Shown: piece after piece, positions 33,790-41,912 of the stretch
Layout: each line of letters starts with the position of its first letter
How positions within the stretch are numbered: position 1 is the first letter of the stretch
NCBI RefSeq assembly: GCF_900114975.1
Contig: NZ_FOUU01000004.1
Coordinates: 92,811 to 156,810, forward strand
Source of the DNA: Thermodesulforhabdus norvegica
GTDB taxonomy: Bacteria; Desulfobacterota; Syntrophobacteria; Syntrophobacterales; Thermodesulforhabdaceae
Direction: 5' to 3'
Length of the DNA: 64,000 bases
Notes under the pieces: model-generated
What the model was told of the DNA's origin: nothing
Seen by the model: the letters and a program-made list of their open reading frames with translations, nothing else
Databases searched by the model: none
Position numbers and translations under genes: made by a program

Positions 33790-34042
33790 AATCCGATAGA
33801 AGCGTTCTGCTGAATAAGAACTGCGCAACTTAGATTCCAAACAAATCACCCGTATTATTCAGAAGGTGGAAGCTTTAGCGACCGATCCCTTTCCACGAGG
33901 ATGTCGCAAGCTTAGGGGTGCGGAACAAACTTACCGTATACGTGTCGGCGACTATCGGGTGATCTATCAGGTAGACGAGCACACAAAGGTGGTGACTATC
34001 TATCACGTTCGCCATCGCCGGGACGTGTACCGAACTCTGTGA
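33776..34042 (+). pseudogene. RelE/ParE-type toxin with two early in-frame stops
   Basis: The 88-codon frame from the ATG at 33776 reads MASYEIR, TAG, KRSAE, TAA, ELRNLDSKQITRIIQKVEAL. It continues GCRKLRGAEQTYRIRVGDYR and VIYQVD...HVRHRRDVYRTL without further damage. The RelE fold and basic catalytic region are otherwise complete. Codons 8 and 14 are the stops. It overlaps the antitoxin by 14 bases. Confidence 0.85.
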
Positions 34043-34069
34043 ACATTCGGTGCCATGTTATTCACCGAC

Positions 34070-34252
34070 TTCATTGTTCCACCCAAGGCTCCGTAGGTAT
34101 TGACCGAGGCCATCAGGAAGCTCCTGGACGACCCTGAGTTGCGAAAAAGGATGAGTGAGACAGGGCAGGAAAAAACGCTGCGCGAGTCTTCTCTCGACCG
34201 CATGCTCCGGGAAAGGGAGAGGATGTACCACGGGGTGCCGAGAGAAGTGTAA
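34070..34252 (+). pseudogene. glycosyltransferase tail fragment 6 (longest)
   Basis: FIVPPKAP, TAG, VLTEAIRKLLDDPELRKRMS, ETGQEKTLRESSLDRMLRER and VPREV, ending in TAA. PP..P..LTEAIRKLLDDPELR is the classical end of GT4 glycosyltransferases. This identifies the origin of all shorter copies. Confidence 0.8.
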
Positions 34253-34418
34253 AGCGGGCGGAAAAATCGTGGGAGAGCATGATGAGAATCCGTAAAGTGA
34301 GAATACCGGCAGCCTTTGCACTCCCAAGAACTAATCCTATTGCAGTAAGAGGTTTATAGCATCGGAATTGCTGATGCCAGTTATAAAGATTGTGCTTAGG
34401 TTTAAGTGGTGATTACCG

Positions 34419-34640
34419 ATGCTCAAAACCTATGCGGCCGAGTTGTAGGAGCGACAGATGGAGGCCCTGAAAAAGCTCTCCCAGGAGACCAAAATCCCCC
34501 AGGCAGAGCTCCTGCGCCAGGCGGTCGATCTCCTGCTGGAGAATTGGTAGAGCGATCGGGAGCGGCTGGAGTTCCTGAAACGGCTTGACGGGCGTCTTGA
34601 GGAGGACGAGGAAGCACTGCGGCGCTTAGCCGGACTGTGA
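34419..34640 (+). pseudogene. RHH antitoxin copy 2 with two in-frame TAG codons
   Basis: Same 73-codon frame as 32809-33030: LKTYAAEL, TAG, ERQMEALKKLSQETKIPQAE, LLRQAVDLLLENW, TAG, SDRERLEFLKR. Both stops are TAG. Upstream sequence (GTGGTGATTACC) is also shared. Confidence 0.85.
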
Positions 34641-35015
34641 GGTATCTCACCGCCGGGGAAGTGATCCTGATCCACGAGTGCATCCTGGAGAAGTCCGGTG
34701 GAGCAGGCAGATTCCGGGATTGGAAGTTGCTAAACTCGGCGATTCAACGCCCCCGTGTCGCCTTTGGGGGAATGGGCTCTATCGGGATCTTTTTACCAAA
34801 GCGGCGGCGCTGGGGTACTCTCTTGTCCTCAACCAACCCTTTTTAGATGGAAATAAGCGCACTGCCTGGGAGGCGATGCATACCTTCGTCGAAGAGAACA
34901 GACATTCGCTCCGAGCAGGGCCTGACGAGATCGTTGAGCTGATGCTTTGCATTGAAGATAAGAGCCTGGGGGCGAGCAGATCGCTAAGTGGCTTAAAGAA
35001 CATTTTCGTAAGCTA
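34637..35015 (+). pseudogene. Doc toxin copy 2, frameshifted
   Basis: RYLTAGEVILIHECILEKSG and FRDWKLLNSAIQRPRVAFGG, then a shift near 34772. DLFTKAAALGYSLVLNQPFL, DGNKRTAWEAMHTF (Fic motif) and a second shift near 34970 follow. It is a paralogue of 33032-33427 and is dead. Confidence 0.85.
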
Positions 35016-35070
35016 GGGCCAAGATCCCAAACTTTAGCGTATTGTGGTACGGCATGGTTGCCAAGCCGGC

Positions 35071-35154
35071 CGCGAAAAAGCCCTGCAGGAGTTCACCCTC
35101 GACCGCATGCTCCGCGAGACCAAGGCCGTGTACGGGGAAGTGCTCGGAGGGTGA
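35071..35154 (+). pseudogene. glycosyltransferase tail fragment 7
   Basis: REKALQEFTLDRMLRETKAV and YGEVLGG, TGA. This is the last of the series and lies directly after the dead doc copy. Confidence 0.7.
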
Positions 35155-35683
35155 AATTTTTATTTATGGAGAACGAACATTACTGCCCACGAATGTGGGA
35201 AGAAGATAGCCAAAAGGGGAAAAGAGGGAGTAAGGAAGTAGGTAATGAGAGGGAGAGCCGCATTGCTTGCGGAGATTGGGCGACGCCTGAAGCGACTTTC
35301 CCCTGAAAACTTTACAGGGTAAACGATTTTCTGGCCTATTTGGAAGAGCAGGAGGACTCCGACGGTCTACACGGCGGGCCCATTCTCGGCGCCCCCTTAT
35401 CAAGCACAGCCAGCGCGGACTAATACCGATGGGCATATAAAAAAGACCTCCATCACTGCCATCGCGACAACCCAAAACCGGATAATCTATGTGCTACAAA
35501 AACCGGACAATTAATGTGTTGCTAACATATATTAAACGATTTCTTGCTATTCTGTTAAGAACGGGACATTATTACCGCCTGTTGGAGAACAATATTGTGG
35601 GGTATAGAGTGGAGACCTGAGGAAATTACATGCTGTTTCAGGGATAACCGGAACCAGGACAGCTGGGGAGGATAAGCCGATTT
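35155..35683. other. gap before the initiating transferase
   Basis: No intact gene is visible. Around 35242-35345 a shifted frame pair reads EIGRRLKRLSPENF and VNDFLAYLEEQEDSD, resembling a VapB/DUF2281-like antitoxin remnant (weak). An IS21-like end lies at 35474-35526. The promoter for the sugar-transferase gene is presumably in the A+T-rich part after 35520. Confidence 0.4.
35474..35526 (-). mobile_element. possible IS21-family end remnant
   Basis: Two near-identical 21-22 base repeats, AAACCGGATAATCTATGTGCT (split 35475-35495) and its partner at 35500-35520, are followed by GCTAACA. On the minus strand this reads TGTTAGCAACACATTAATTG, like IS21-family ends that start TG and carry internal repeats. 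No transposase gene is present. Confidence 0.35.
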
Positions 35684-37090
35684 ATGGTTCGATTGAAGCG
35701 TCATTTTCCGCTGGCGGTTTCCGAGAGAAGGTGGATATTAATCTTGATGGATTTAATGGGGGTTAATTTTTCTCTCTTCCTCTACACTACGATTAAGCCT
35801 TATCATAAAGGACATACCAAATATCTTCTTAATCATCCTGAATGGTTCGTCCTGTTAAGCTTTTTTTGGATAGTATGGTCCTGGTCCTTTGATTGTTATG
35901 AACCAAGGGTAATGCACAGGTTCGTTGGCTCTGTTCGCTCTGCTTTTTTTGCCTGCCTTGGAACGATAGGGCTTTTTCTTTTGATTCCATACATTACGCC
36001 GGTTCTTCCCACCCGAAGATGGATAATTTTTACTTTTTTTACATCTTGCTGTGCTTGTCTGACTCTGTCTCGAATTCTGTTTTATTATCTATTTACCGGA
36101 CGGGCTTTTAAGAGAAGGGTTTTGATTGTAGGGACCGGTGCTTCTGCCAAAACCGTGGTTCGGGCTTTAAAAGAGAACGGCTGGGGAGCATATGATGTTG
36201 TAGGGTTTGTCTGCGACAGTCTTGACGAAGGTTCCGAAAAGGAGATTGACGGTTATCCCGTTATCGGAAACCTTGGGGAATTAAGGTCCCTGATAGTCGG
36301 TCGGAGGATTACAACCCTCGTTGTAGCCTTGAATGGTAACATGGAAGCAACAGTGATTGAGAGTCTTATTAATTGTCTGGAGTTCGGTGTTGAGATTGTT
36401 CCCATGAATGTGATGTATGAAGAACTTACAGGGCGAGTTGCTATATATCATGTTGATAATGAGTGGTATGTTGCCTTGCCGGTTAACCATCCCCTTACGA
36501 GAACCTTTAACAAGATTATAAAGCGGGCTTTCGACGTTTTCTTCGCCACTTTCGGCCTTTTATTGCTTTTGCCTTTATTCCCGATCATTGTCGTTGCGAT
36601 TTACCTTGATTGTCCGGGGCCTATCTTTTACACCCAGGAGCGTGTTGGAAGAGGTGGGAAGGTTTTTAAAGTGTATAAATTCCGATCGATGGTTCCTGAT
36701 GCAGAACAGGGCAAGCCGGTATGGGCGTGTAAAGGCGATCCCAGGGTGACCAGGGTTGGTCGGCTGTTAAGAAGGACTCATATAGACGAATTTCCTCAGA
36801 TTATTAATATTCTCAAAGGGGATATGAGTGTTGTCGGTCCCAGGCCAGAAAGGCCGGAATTTGTTGAGGATCTGGCCCGAGAGATTCCTTTTTACAGAAT
36901 TCGTCACGCCGTAAAGCCCGGCATGGCAGGATGGGCCCTTGTTAAATACGGATATGCTGCTTCCAAAGAGGACACGGTGGCCAAACTCCAGTATGACCTT
37001 TATTACATCAAGCACTGGTCCATATGGTTGGATGTGGTAATATTGGTAAAAACCGTTATGGACACTCTTGCTTTTAGGGGCAGGGCGTAA
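35684..37090 (+). CDS. polyprenyl-phosphate hexose-1-phosphate transferase (EPS-initiating)
   Basis: 468 residues. Four or five N-terminal membrane helices lead to a Rossmann-like CoA-binding domain (VLIVGTGASAKTVVRALK near 145), another helix near 285, and the catalytic C-terminal domain. That domain has IIKRAFDVFFATFGLLLL, VFKVYKFRSMVPDAE, RRTHIDEFPQIINILKGD and VVGPRPERPEF. It loads the first sugar phosphate on undecaprenyl phosphate at the inner membrane. It lies downstream of the TA array, apart from the other EPS genes. Confidence 0.92.
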   Translation: MVRLKRHFPLAVSERRWILILMDLMGVNFSLFLYTTIKPYHKGHTKYLLNHPEWFVLLSFFWIVWSWSFDCYEPRVMHRFVGSVRSAFFACLGTIGLFLLIPYITPVLPTRRWIIFTFFTSCCACLTLSRILFYYLFTGRAFKRRVLIVGTGASAKTVVRALKENGWGAYDVVGFVCDSLDEGSEKEIDGYPVIGNLGELRSLIVGRRITTLVVALNGNMEATVIESLINCLEFGVEIVPMNVMYEELTGRVAIYHVDNEWYVALPVNHPLTRTFNKIIKRAFDVFFATFGLLLLLPLFPIIVVAIYLDCPGPIFYTQERVGRGGKVFKVYKFRSMVPDAEQGKPVWACKGDPRVTRVGRLLRRTHIDEFPQIINILKGDMSVVGPRPERPEFVEDLAREIPFYRIRHAVKPGMAGWALVKYGYAASKEDTVAKLQYDLYYIKHWSIWLDVVILVKTVMDTLAFRGRA

Positions 37091-37201
37091 TATTTACCTG
37101 CTTTGTTTGCTGGGTGTTCCCATTAAATTGATGAAAGCTCTTGCTTTTGACGGGTTTATAATTTGATGTAAGTCACACACAAAAGGGGTTCGGAGGTTGA
37201 T

Positions 37202-38392
37202 GTGGCTGCGGGGATATGTGTCGTAGGGGGATCCGTGGCGGGCTTGTTCGCCGCTAAAATGCTTGCGATGAAAGGGTTTCCGGTAGATCTTTACGATTCC
37301 GGAGATCTGTTAGAACCTGCCGGTAGAACGCTAATTGTAACATCGGATTTTCTTAAGACCCCTGACTGTGGTTTCAGTTTCATAATAAGGAATTATATAC
37401 ATTCCTTTCAGCTAATATCCCCCAATAACTCGGTGAATATTCCTCTGAGAGAGCCTGACCTCGTGGTCAACAGGGCGGATCTGGTAAAGTATTTGCTCAA
37501 AGAAGCCCGGCAGGCCGGTGTTAGGATTTATGTTTCTCATCGTTTGATTACGGCTGTGAGAACCGCCGGGGGTATTAGCCTGCAATTTTCAGATGGAGAA
37601 AATGAAAAGAGCGTTTGTTATGGAAAAGTTATCGGTGCCGATGGAGTGTATAGCACATTGGCCAGAACGTTTGGTTGTAATGGCTACAAAAAGGTTGCCC
37701 TGTTGCAATTTCCGGTGAAGCTTCCCAGGGATCAGCCCTCTCATGTCACAAGAGTTTGGTTCGATCGGGATATAACACCTTTTTTTGTTTGGCTCATACC
37801 GGAAACTCCGTTAACCGGTGTTGTGGGGATTATTGCGCCTACAATGGCAGAAGCGCGAAGAGGGCTGGAGAAATTTCTCGGTGGAGCAGGTCTGAGCCAG
37901 GAAGGACCGCCTCAGCTGGGCGAAGTTCCCCTCCCCCCGATTTACCCCGTGCCGCCGTTAAGCTGGAATCCCCGAGACGTCTTTTTTGTTGGTGATGCGG
38001 CGGCTCAGGTAAAGGCAACGACGGTGGGAGGAGTGGTTACCGGTATCAAGGGGGCAATAGCCGCCTGTAAGGCTATAGTCACCGGGAGAAATTATAGATT
38101 AATAGCCCTGCCCCTCTGGCGTGAACTCCTCATTCATAGCGTTATTCAACGTCTACTTGAGCAGTGTGGGAACGAAGACTATGATTTTATGCTGACATCA
38201 CTGAATAAATACGGATTGAGAGTTTTAAGCAAATATCCCCGGGATAGGCTTTTTCAGATACTTCCGCTTATTGCATCATCTCAACCCAACTGGATTATTC
38301 TGGCCTGTAGACTGCTGATAAAAGCTTCAGGGATTTCAGGAATTAAACCTCTTTTGCCATCCGTGTCTCAGGAACGCAAGCAGTATTCCTGA
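37202..38392 (+). CDS. FAD-dependent oxidoreductase, geranylgeranyl-reductase-like
   Basis: 396 residues. The ADP-binding site is CVVGGSVAGLFAAKMLA at residue 6 and the second FAD motif is VFFVGDAAAQVKATTVGG near 265. The fold resembles FixC/geranylgeranyl reductases. The substrate is unknown; in an EPS locus, reduction of a polyprenyl carrier is one possibility. GGAGG lies 5 bases before the GTG. Its 3' end overlaps the convergent wzz gene by 57 bases. Confidence 0.75.
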   Translation: MAAGICVVGGSVAGLFAAKMLAMKGFPVDLYDSGDLLEPAGRTLIVTSDFLKTPDCGFSFIIRNYIHSFQLISPNNSVNIPLREPDLVVNRADLVKYLLKEARQAGVRIYVSHRLITAVRTAGGISLQFSDGENEKSVCYGKVIGADGVYSTLARTFGCNGYKKVALLQFPVKLPRDQPSHVTRVWFDRDITPFFVWLIPETPLTGVVGIIAPTMAEARRGLEKFLGGAGLSQEGPPQLGEVPLPPIYPVPPLSWNPRDVFFVGDAAAQVKATTVGGVVTGIKGAIAACKAIVTGRNYRLIALPLWRELLIHSVIQRLLEQCGNEDYDFMLTSLNKYGLRVLSKYPRDRLFQILPLIASSQPNWIILACRLLIKASGISGIKPLLPSVSQERKQYS

Positions 38393-39505
38393 AAACATGC
38401 CGAGAACGCCTGAAACTGCCAGAATAAGTAATTTCTTAGGTCTTACCGGTTCGAAGCTTGCAATCGGCTCGGAGACTTTCTCAAACACGGTGAGATGCTG
38501 AAGCTCGAATTTCTTCTGAGCTATTTGTCTTGAAAGCTTTTCTTTTTTAAGATTAAGCTGTTCTTTTTGATATTTTAATTGATCTATTTCTTGTTGTGAT
38601 TGGATAAGTTCTTTTTGCAAGTTTGATATCTGCTCATCAAGTTCAAGAATACGGGCTTTAAAAAGTGTTATCTGTGTAATCAAGTCCCCTTCGTACCCTG
38701 CACTCTGCGCTGCAATCTGCTGCAATATCAAAGCCGAAATTTTATCGAGTTTCGATGACACCATCCTGTTTATGCTTTTAATCACTTGAGTATAGCTACC
38801 TGATACCTTGTTAAGTAGATCTGATAGTGCTGATGATGCAAGCGAGTAAACCTCTTTCTGCTGATTGGCCACATCTATAATCTTTTCGAGCACTTTCTGT
38901 TGCTCGATTTTCCTTGTTATCATAACTTCCAGATTGGGTAACTCAACAAGATCTATTGAAGAAAGCTCCGTTTCCAGATCTTGGATCTCCTTTTCCAGGT
39001 TTGACTTAACCTGTGCAGCGCTGGTGTCTCCGTTTTTTAAAATATAAAATTGATATGCTTTTTCGTAGACTGAATTAAGAATTTGCTTCCCCTCCGTCGG
39101 ATCGGGATACAACAAAGTCCATTTGACTATACTGCTACCTCTCTGTACACTGGCTCGAATTTTAATTTGCTCCGGTTTAGCAGGTAGCTCACCTAACAGA
39201 TTAAAATATTGGTCTTCTTCGATCCAGCGTCTGATATCTTCAGTGCTCCAACCTTTGTAAGGGCCTACCATGGGAGGTCTTACCTGCATTGTTATTTCGT
39301 AAAGAGGGCTGGCCAATAGTATATATACAAATCCTGCAACCAGCGAAACCAGCATAACTCCGAAGATAATAAGTTTTTGATTCCACAAAACCAATAATAA
39401 ATCGTAAAGGTCTATTTCGTAGTCTTCTACATAGTCGCTGGACTGAGTTTCTTTGCCTTCTAAGTTTGTAGATTTTGAGATCTGATCCTTACTCATCTCG
39501 GACAT
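38336..39505 (-). CDS. Wzz-type chain-length determinant protein
   Basis: 389 residues. The first membrane helix is near 45-66 (LIIFGVMLVSLVAGFVYILL) and is followed by EITMQVRPPMVGP. A long periplasmic coiled-coil spans roughly 170-340 (many Gln/Lys/Glu heptads), and the second helix near 360 follows PVRPKK. This is the Wzz/PCP architecture that sets polymer length with Wzy. No kinase domain is attached. It heads into a convergent overlap with the flavoprotein gene. Confidence 0.88.
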   Translation of the reverse strand: MSEMSKDQISKSTNLEGKETQSSDYVEDYEIDLYDLLLVLWNQKLIIFGVMLVSLVAGFVYILLASPLYEITMQVRPPMVGPYKGWSTEDIRRWIEEDQYFNLLGELPAKPEQIKIRASVQRGSSIVKWTLLYPDPTEGKQILNSVYEKAYQFYILKNGDTSAAQVKSNLEKEIQDLETELSSIDLVELPNLEVMITRKIEQQKVLEKIIDVANQQKEVYSLASSALSDLLNKVSGSYTQVIKSINRMVSSKLDKISALILQQIAAQSAGYEGDLITQITLFKARILELDEQISNLQKELIQSQQEIDQLKYQKEQLNLKKEKLSRQIAQKKFELQHLTVFEKVSEPIASFEPVRPKKLLILAVSGVLGMFSGILLAFLRHGWQKRFNS

Positions 39506-40613
39506 AGGGCATTTCTCCTTTTATAACCTTTGCCATTTTCTCCAGAAATATCGATTCATCAAAACACTCTGCCCGCTCTTCACAAAAACGCCTCAGCTCG
39601 AAAGCTTTCGCGGCATTCAGATATTTCACAGCCCTGACCATATCTTCTTGAGTCCAGTTTTCCGGAAGCAGGTAACCTGTCCTGCCATGGATAATTGTTT
39701 CTGTCAAGCCCCCTGAGCTTACGCCTATAACAGGTTTCCCGGCGGCCATGGACTCCACGGGTGACATGCCAAAATCTTCATTGGTGGGTACGTAAACCGT
39801 TGCAATGCAACGTCCTATCAGTTCCTTAAGCTTCCTGTCGGAAACCCATCCCAATACATGCACATTGGATGCCTCGGAAGCCAATTCCAATATTTTCTTA
39901 TATTGGCTTCCTCCCGATACGACGACCAGCCTTTTATCCGGCATTTTCTTGAAGGCTTCTACAACTCGATCCACGTTCTTCTGAGGTTCCAATCTAGCGG
40001 TTGACAGATAATAATCATCCTGACCCATGAACTTGAAAGAACTCGTATCGCAGGGTGGATAAATAACAAGCGACTGCCTGCCGGTAAAAGATTTTATGCG
40101 TCGCCTGACATTCCGGGAGTTGGCAATGAGAAGATCTATTTTCTTAACAGATAGCAGGTACAAGGATTTGTAAAGGCGAAGCATCAAACGGTAAGAGGGC
40201 AGTAAATACCCGGGAACACTCTGCAAAAATTCGGCCTGTAGATCGCCGAGAAATCTAGGAATGGTATGGCAATACATAACATGAAAGTTGCATTCAAGTC
40301 GTCGCCTTGCAAGGGGTGCATAATTCCCGCTGTAGATAACTGTCTCGATTTTTTGAGCGCACCATCCGGGCATTAGAGAGAAGGTTATCATGGCAGCCAG
40401 AGCTCTTGTTAAAGGGGACTTACCCGGTACGGAAGGCAGTATAGGCCTTATGGCTCCGATCCAGCCGACGTCTCTGTAAAGCTTTTTGTTAACAAAGGCT
40501 GTGATCACGGGCATTCTGAAATGGTTAGATAAAGTAAGAACCAGCCTCTCTCCTCCACCCGCAATGGCAAAATAGTCGTGAAAGATCGCTTTACTTAACG
40601 TTCTTATGGGCAC
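39489..40613 (-). CDS. glycosyltransferase family 4
   Basis: 374 residues. AIAGGGERLVLTLS is the acceptor-side motif. LVIYPPCDTSSF, YYLSTARLEPQKNVDRVVEA and NEDFGMSPVESMAAGKPVIG mark the donor domain. It overlaps wzz by 17 bases downstream and the ligase gene by 10 bases upstream, so the three are one transcription unit. Confidence 0.88.
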   Translation of the reverse strand: MPIRTLSKAIFHDYFAIAGGGERLVLTLSNHFRMPVITAFVNKKLYRDVGWIGAIRPILPSVPGKSPLTRALAAMITFSLMPGWCAQKIETVIYSGNYAPLARRRLECNFHVMYCHTIPRFLGDLQAEFLQSVPGYLLPSYRLMLRLYKSLYLLSVKKIDLLIANSRNVRRRIKSFTGRQSLVIYPPCDTSSFKFMGQDDYYLSTARLEPQKNVDRVVEAFKKMPDKRLVVVSGGSQYKKILELASEASNVHVLGWVSDRKLKELIGRCIATVYVPTNEDFGMSPVESMAAGKPVIGVSSGGLTETIIHGRTGYLLPENWTQEDMVRAVKYLNAAKAFELRRFCEERAECFDESIFLEKMAKVIKGEMPYVRDE

Positions 40614-41905
40614 CCGGCAACTCCTGTTGCAGGGAAGGGTCGATCACCAGCGGGTTCTTTTTGCTTCAGCGGCCATGACAGCATGTATGCCAGTGCCAGA
40701 ACCCAGGACGGAGAATAGTCCAGAAAGTTGTCAAAAACCAGAGCTGCCATGGCGGTAAGTGCGACCCCGGTAAGTTCGCTTGAACGGATTGTCTTAAAGA
40801 TAAGGAACACCAGAATTAGAAATATTAAAAAAGTGATAATGCCGGACTCTGCAAGAGTCTGAAGGTAGAAGTTATGCACGTTTAGCCTTTGTGGGAAGAT
40901 GTTGTTTAATCGGAAAGAACCAGGGCCGTGCCCCATCAGAGGCTTTTCCTGCCACATATCGAGGGCAGTCTTCCAGATGGAAAGACGGTTGCTTAACGCA
41001 CCGTTACCGAACTGGGGGATAAAATCTTTTATGATTAAATCCTGGTGCCTTCTGATCTTGTCGATGTAAGGTAAAGTCATGGCCAGTTTACTACCAATCG
41101 TTTTGTTGGTGAAGGCGACCAGATGCAATAGTATAAGAGAGCTTAACAGCATGAGTAGAAGAAGTTTTTTGTTAGTATGCTTTATAGCCAGGGCTATGTA
41201 AGTACAACCGACCAAAGCACTCCATATGAAGTTACGGCTACCCGAAAGAATTCCCCCTATTACGGAAAGCAATGCAATGAACATAAAAAGAAATCTGTAA
41301 AACACCCCTAATCCTTCATGAAGGGACCATGTCCAATTTTTAGCAGACGTGAGCCCGGTGATGGAGAAAACCAGAGTAATGGCGCTGAAGGTTCCATACA
41401 CTGTAGTTGCACTCATTATTGAATTTACTGCACCGGGTCTTATACCGTCAGATCCGAGGGTCGGCGCTATTAATGATTTCGAGAGATCGGGAAACATGAG
41501 CTGAATCAAGGCGACGAGGTGCACGAAAAGTAAAATACCAAGCCCAATCCACCGATCTTCCGGTGTGAATCGGTCAACGAAGATCACCCAGCTCATGGGC
41601 AGAAGGGCGGTAACCGCTACGGTTGCCAGGCCTACAAAAAGAAATGTTTGAAGGGAATCATGGGATTTCCAGTTAATTATCAGTGAGATAAATTGAGATG
41701 TGAAAAATGCTGTGGTAACCACTATGAGCTTCAGACCGTTTCTATTTAGACTTCCATCTTTCCATTTTTTCGTAACGGTGGCGACGAAAAATAATGTTAT
41801 TATTATTTCCAGTGGAATTCCCATGTATTTAACTGTATTCTCGCCGGACTCAGGTTTAATGACCGACCACACAAAGAATAGAGCAAACAATTTATGCGTT
41901 GACAT
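40604..41905 (-). CDS. O-antigen ligase/polymerase family protein (WaaL/Wzy-like)
   Basis: 433 residues with 10-12 membrane helices. The large periplasmic loop contains PLMGHGPGSFRLNN and NVHNFYLQTLAESGI, the conserved features of the Wzy_C/O-antigen ligase family. It could polymerise repeat units or ligate glycan to a lipid. A second, unlike polymerase is encoded at 20826. ATG at 41905 is used; a TTG two codons upstream is possible. No strong ribosome site is seen. Confidence 0.83.
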   Translation of the reverse strand: MSTHKLFALFFVWSVIKPESGENTVKYMGIPLEIIITLFFVATVTKKWKDGSLNRNGLKLIVVTTAFFTSQFISLIINWKSHDSLQTFLFVGLATVAVTALLPMSWVIFVDRFTPEDRWIGLGILLFVHLVALIQLMFPDLSKSLIAPTLGSDGIRPGAVNSIMSATTVYGTFSAITLVFSITGLTSAKNWTWSLHEGLGVFYRFLFMFIALLSVIGGILSGSRNFIWSALVGCTYIALAIKHTNKKLLLLMLLSSLILLHLVAFTNKTIGSKLAMTLPYIDKIRRHQDLIIKDFIPQFGNGALSNRLSIWKTALDMWQEKPLMGHGPGSFRLNNIFPQRLNVHNFYLQTLAESGIITFLIFLILVFLIFKTIRSSELTGVALTAMAALVFDNFLDYSPSWVLALAYMLSWPLKQKEPAGDRPFPATGVAGCP

Positions 41906-41912
41906 AAGCAAT

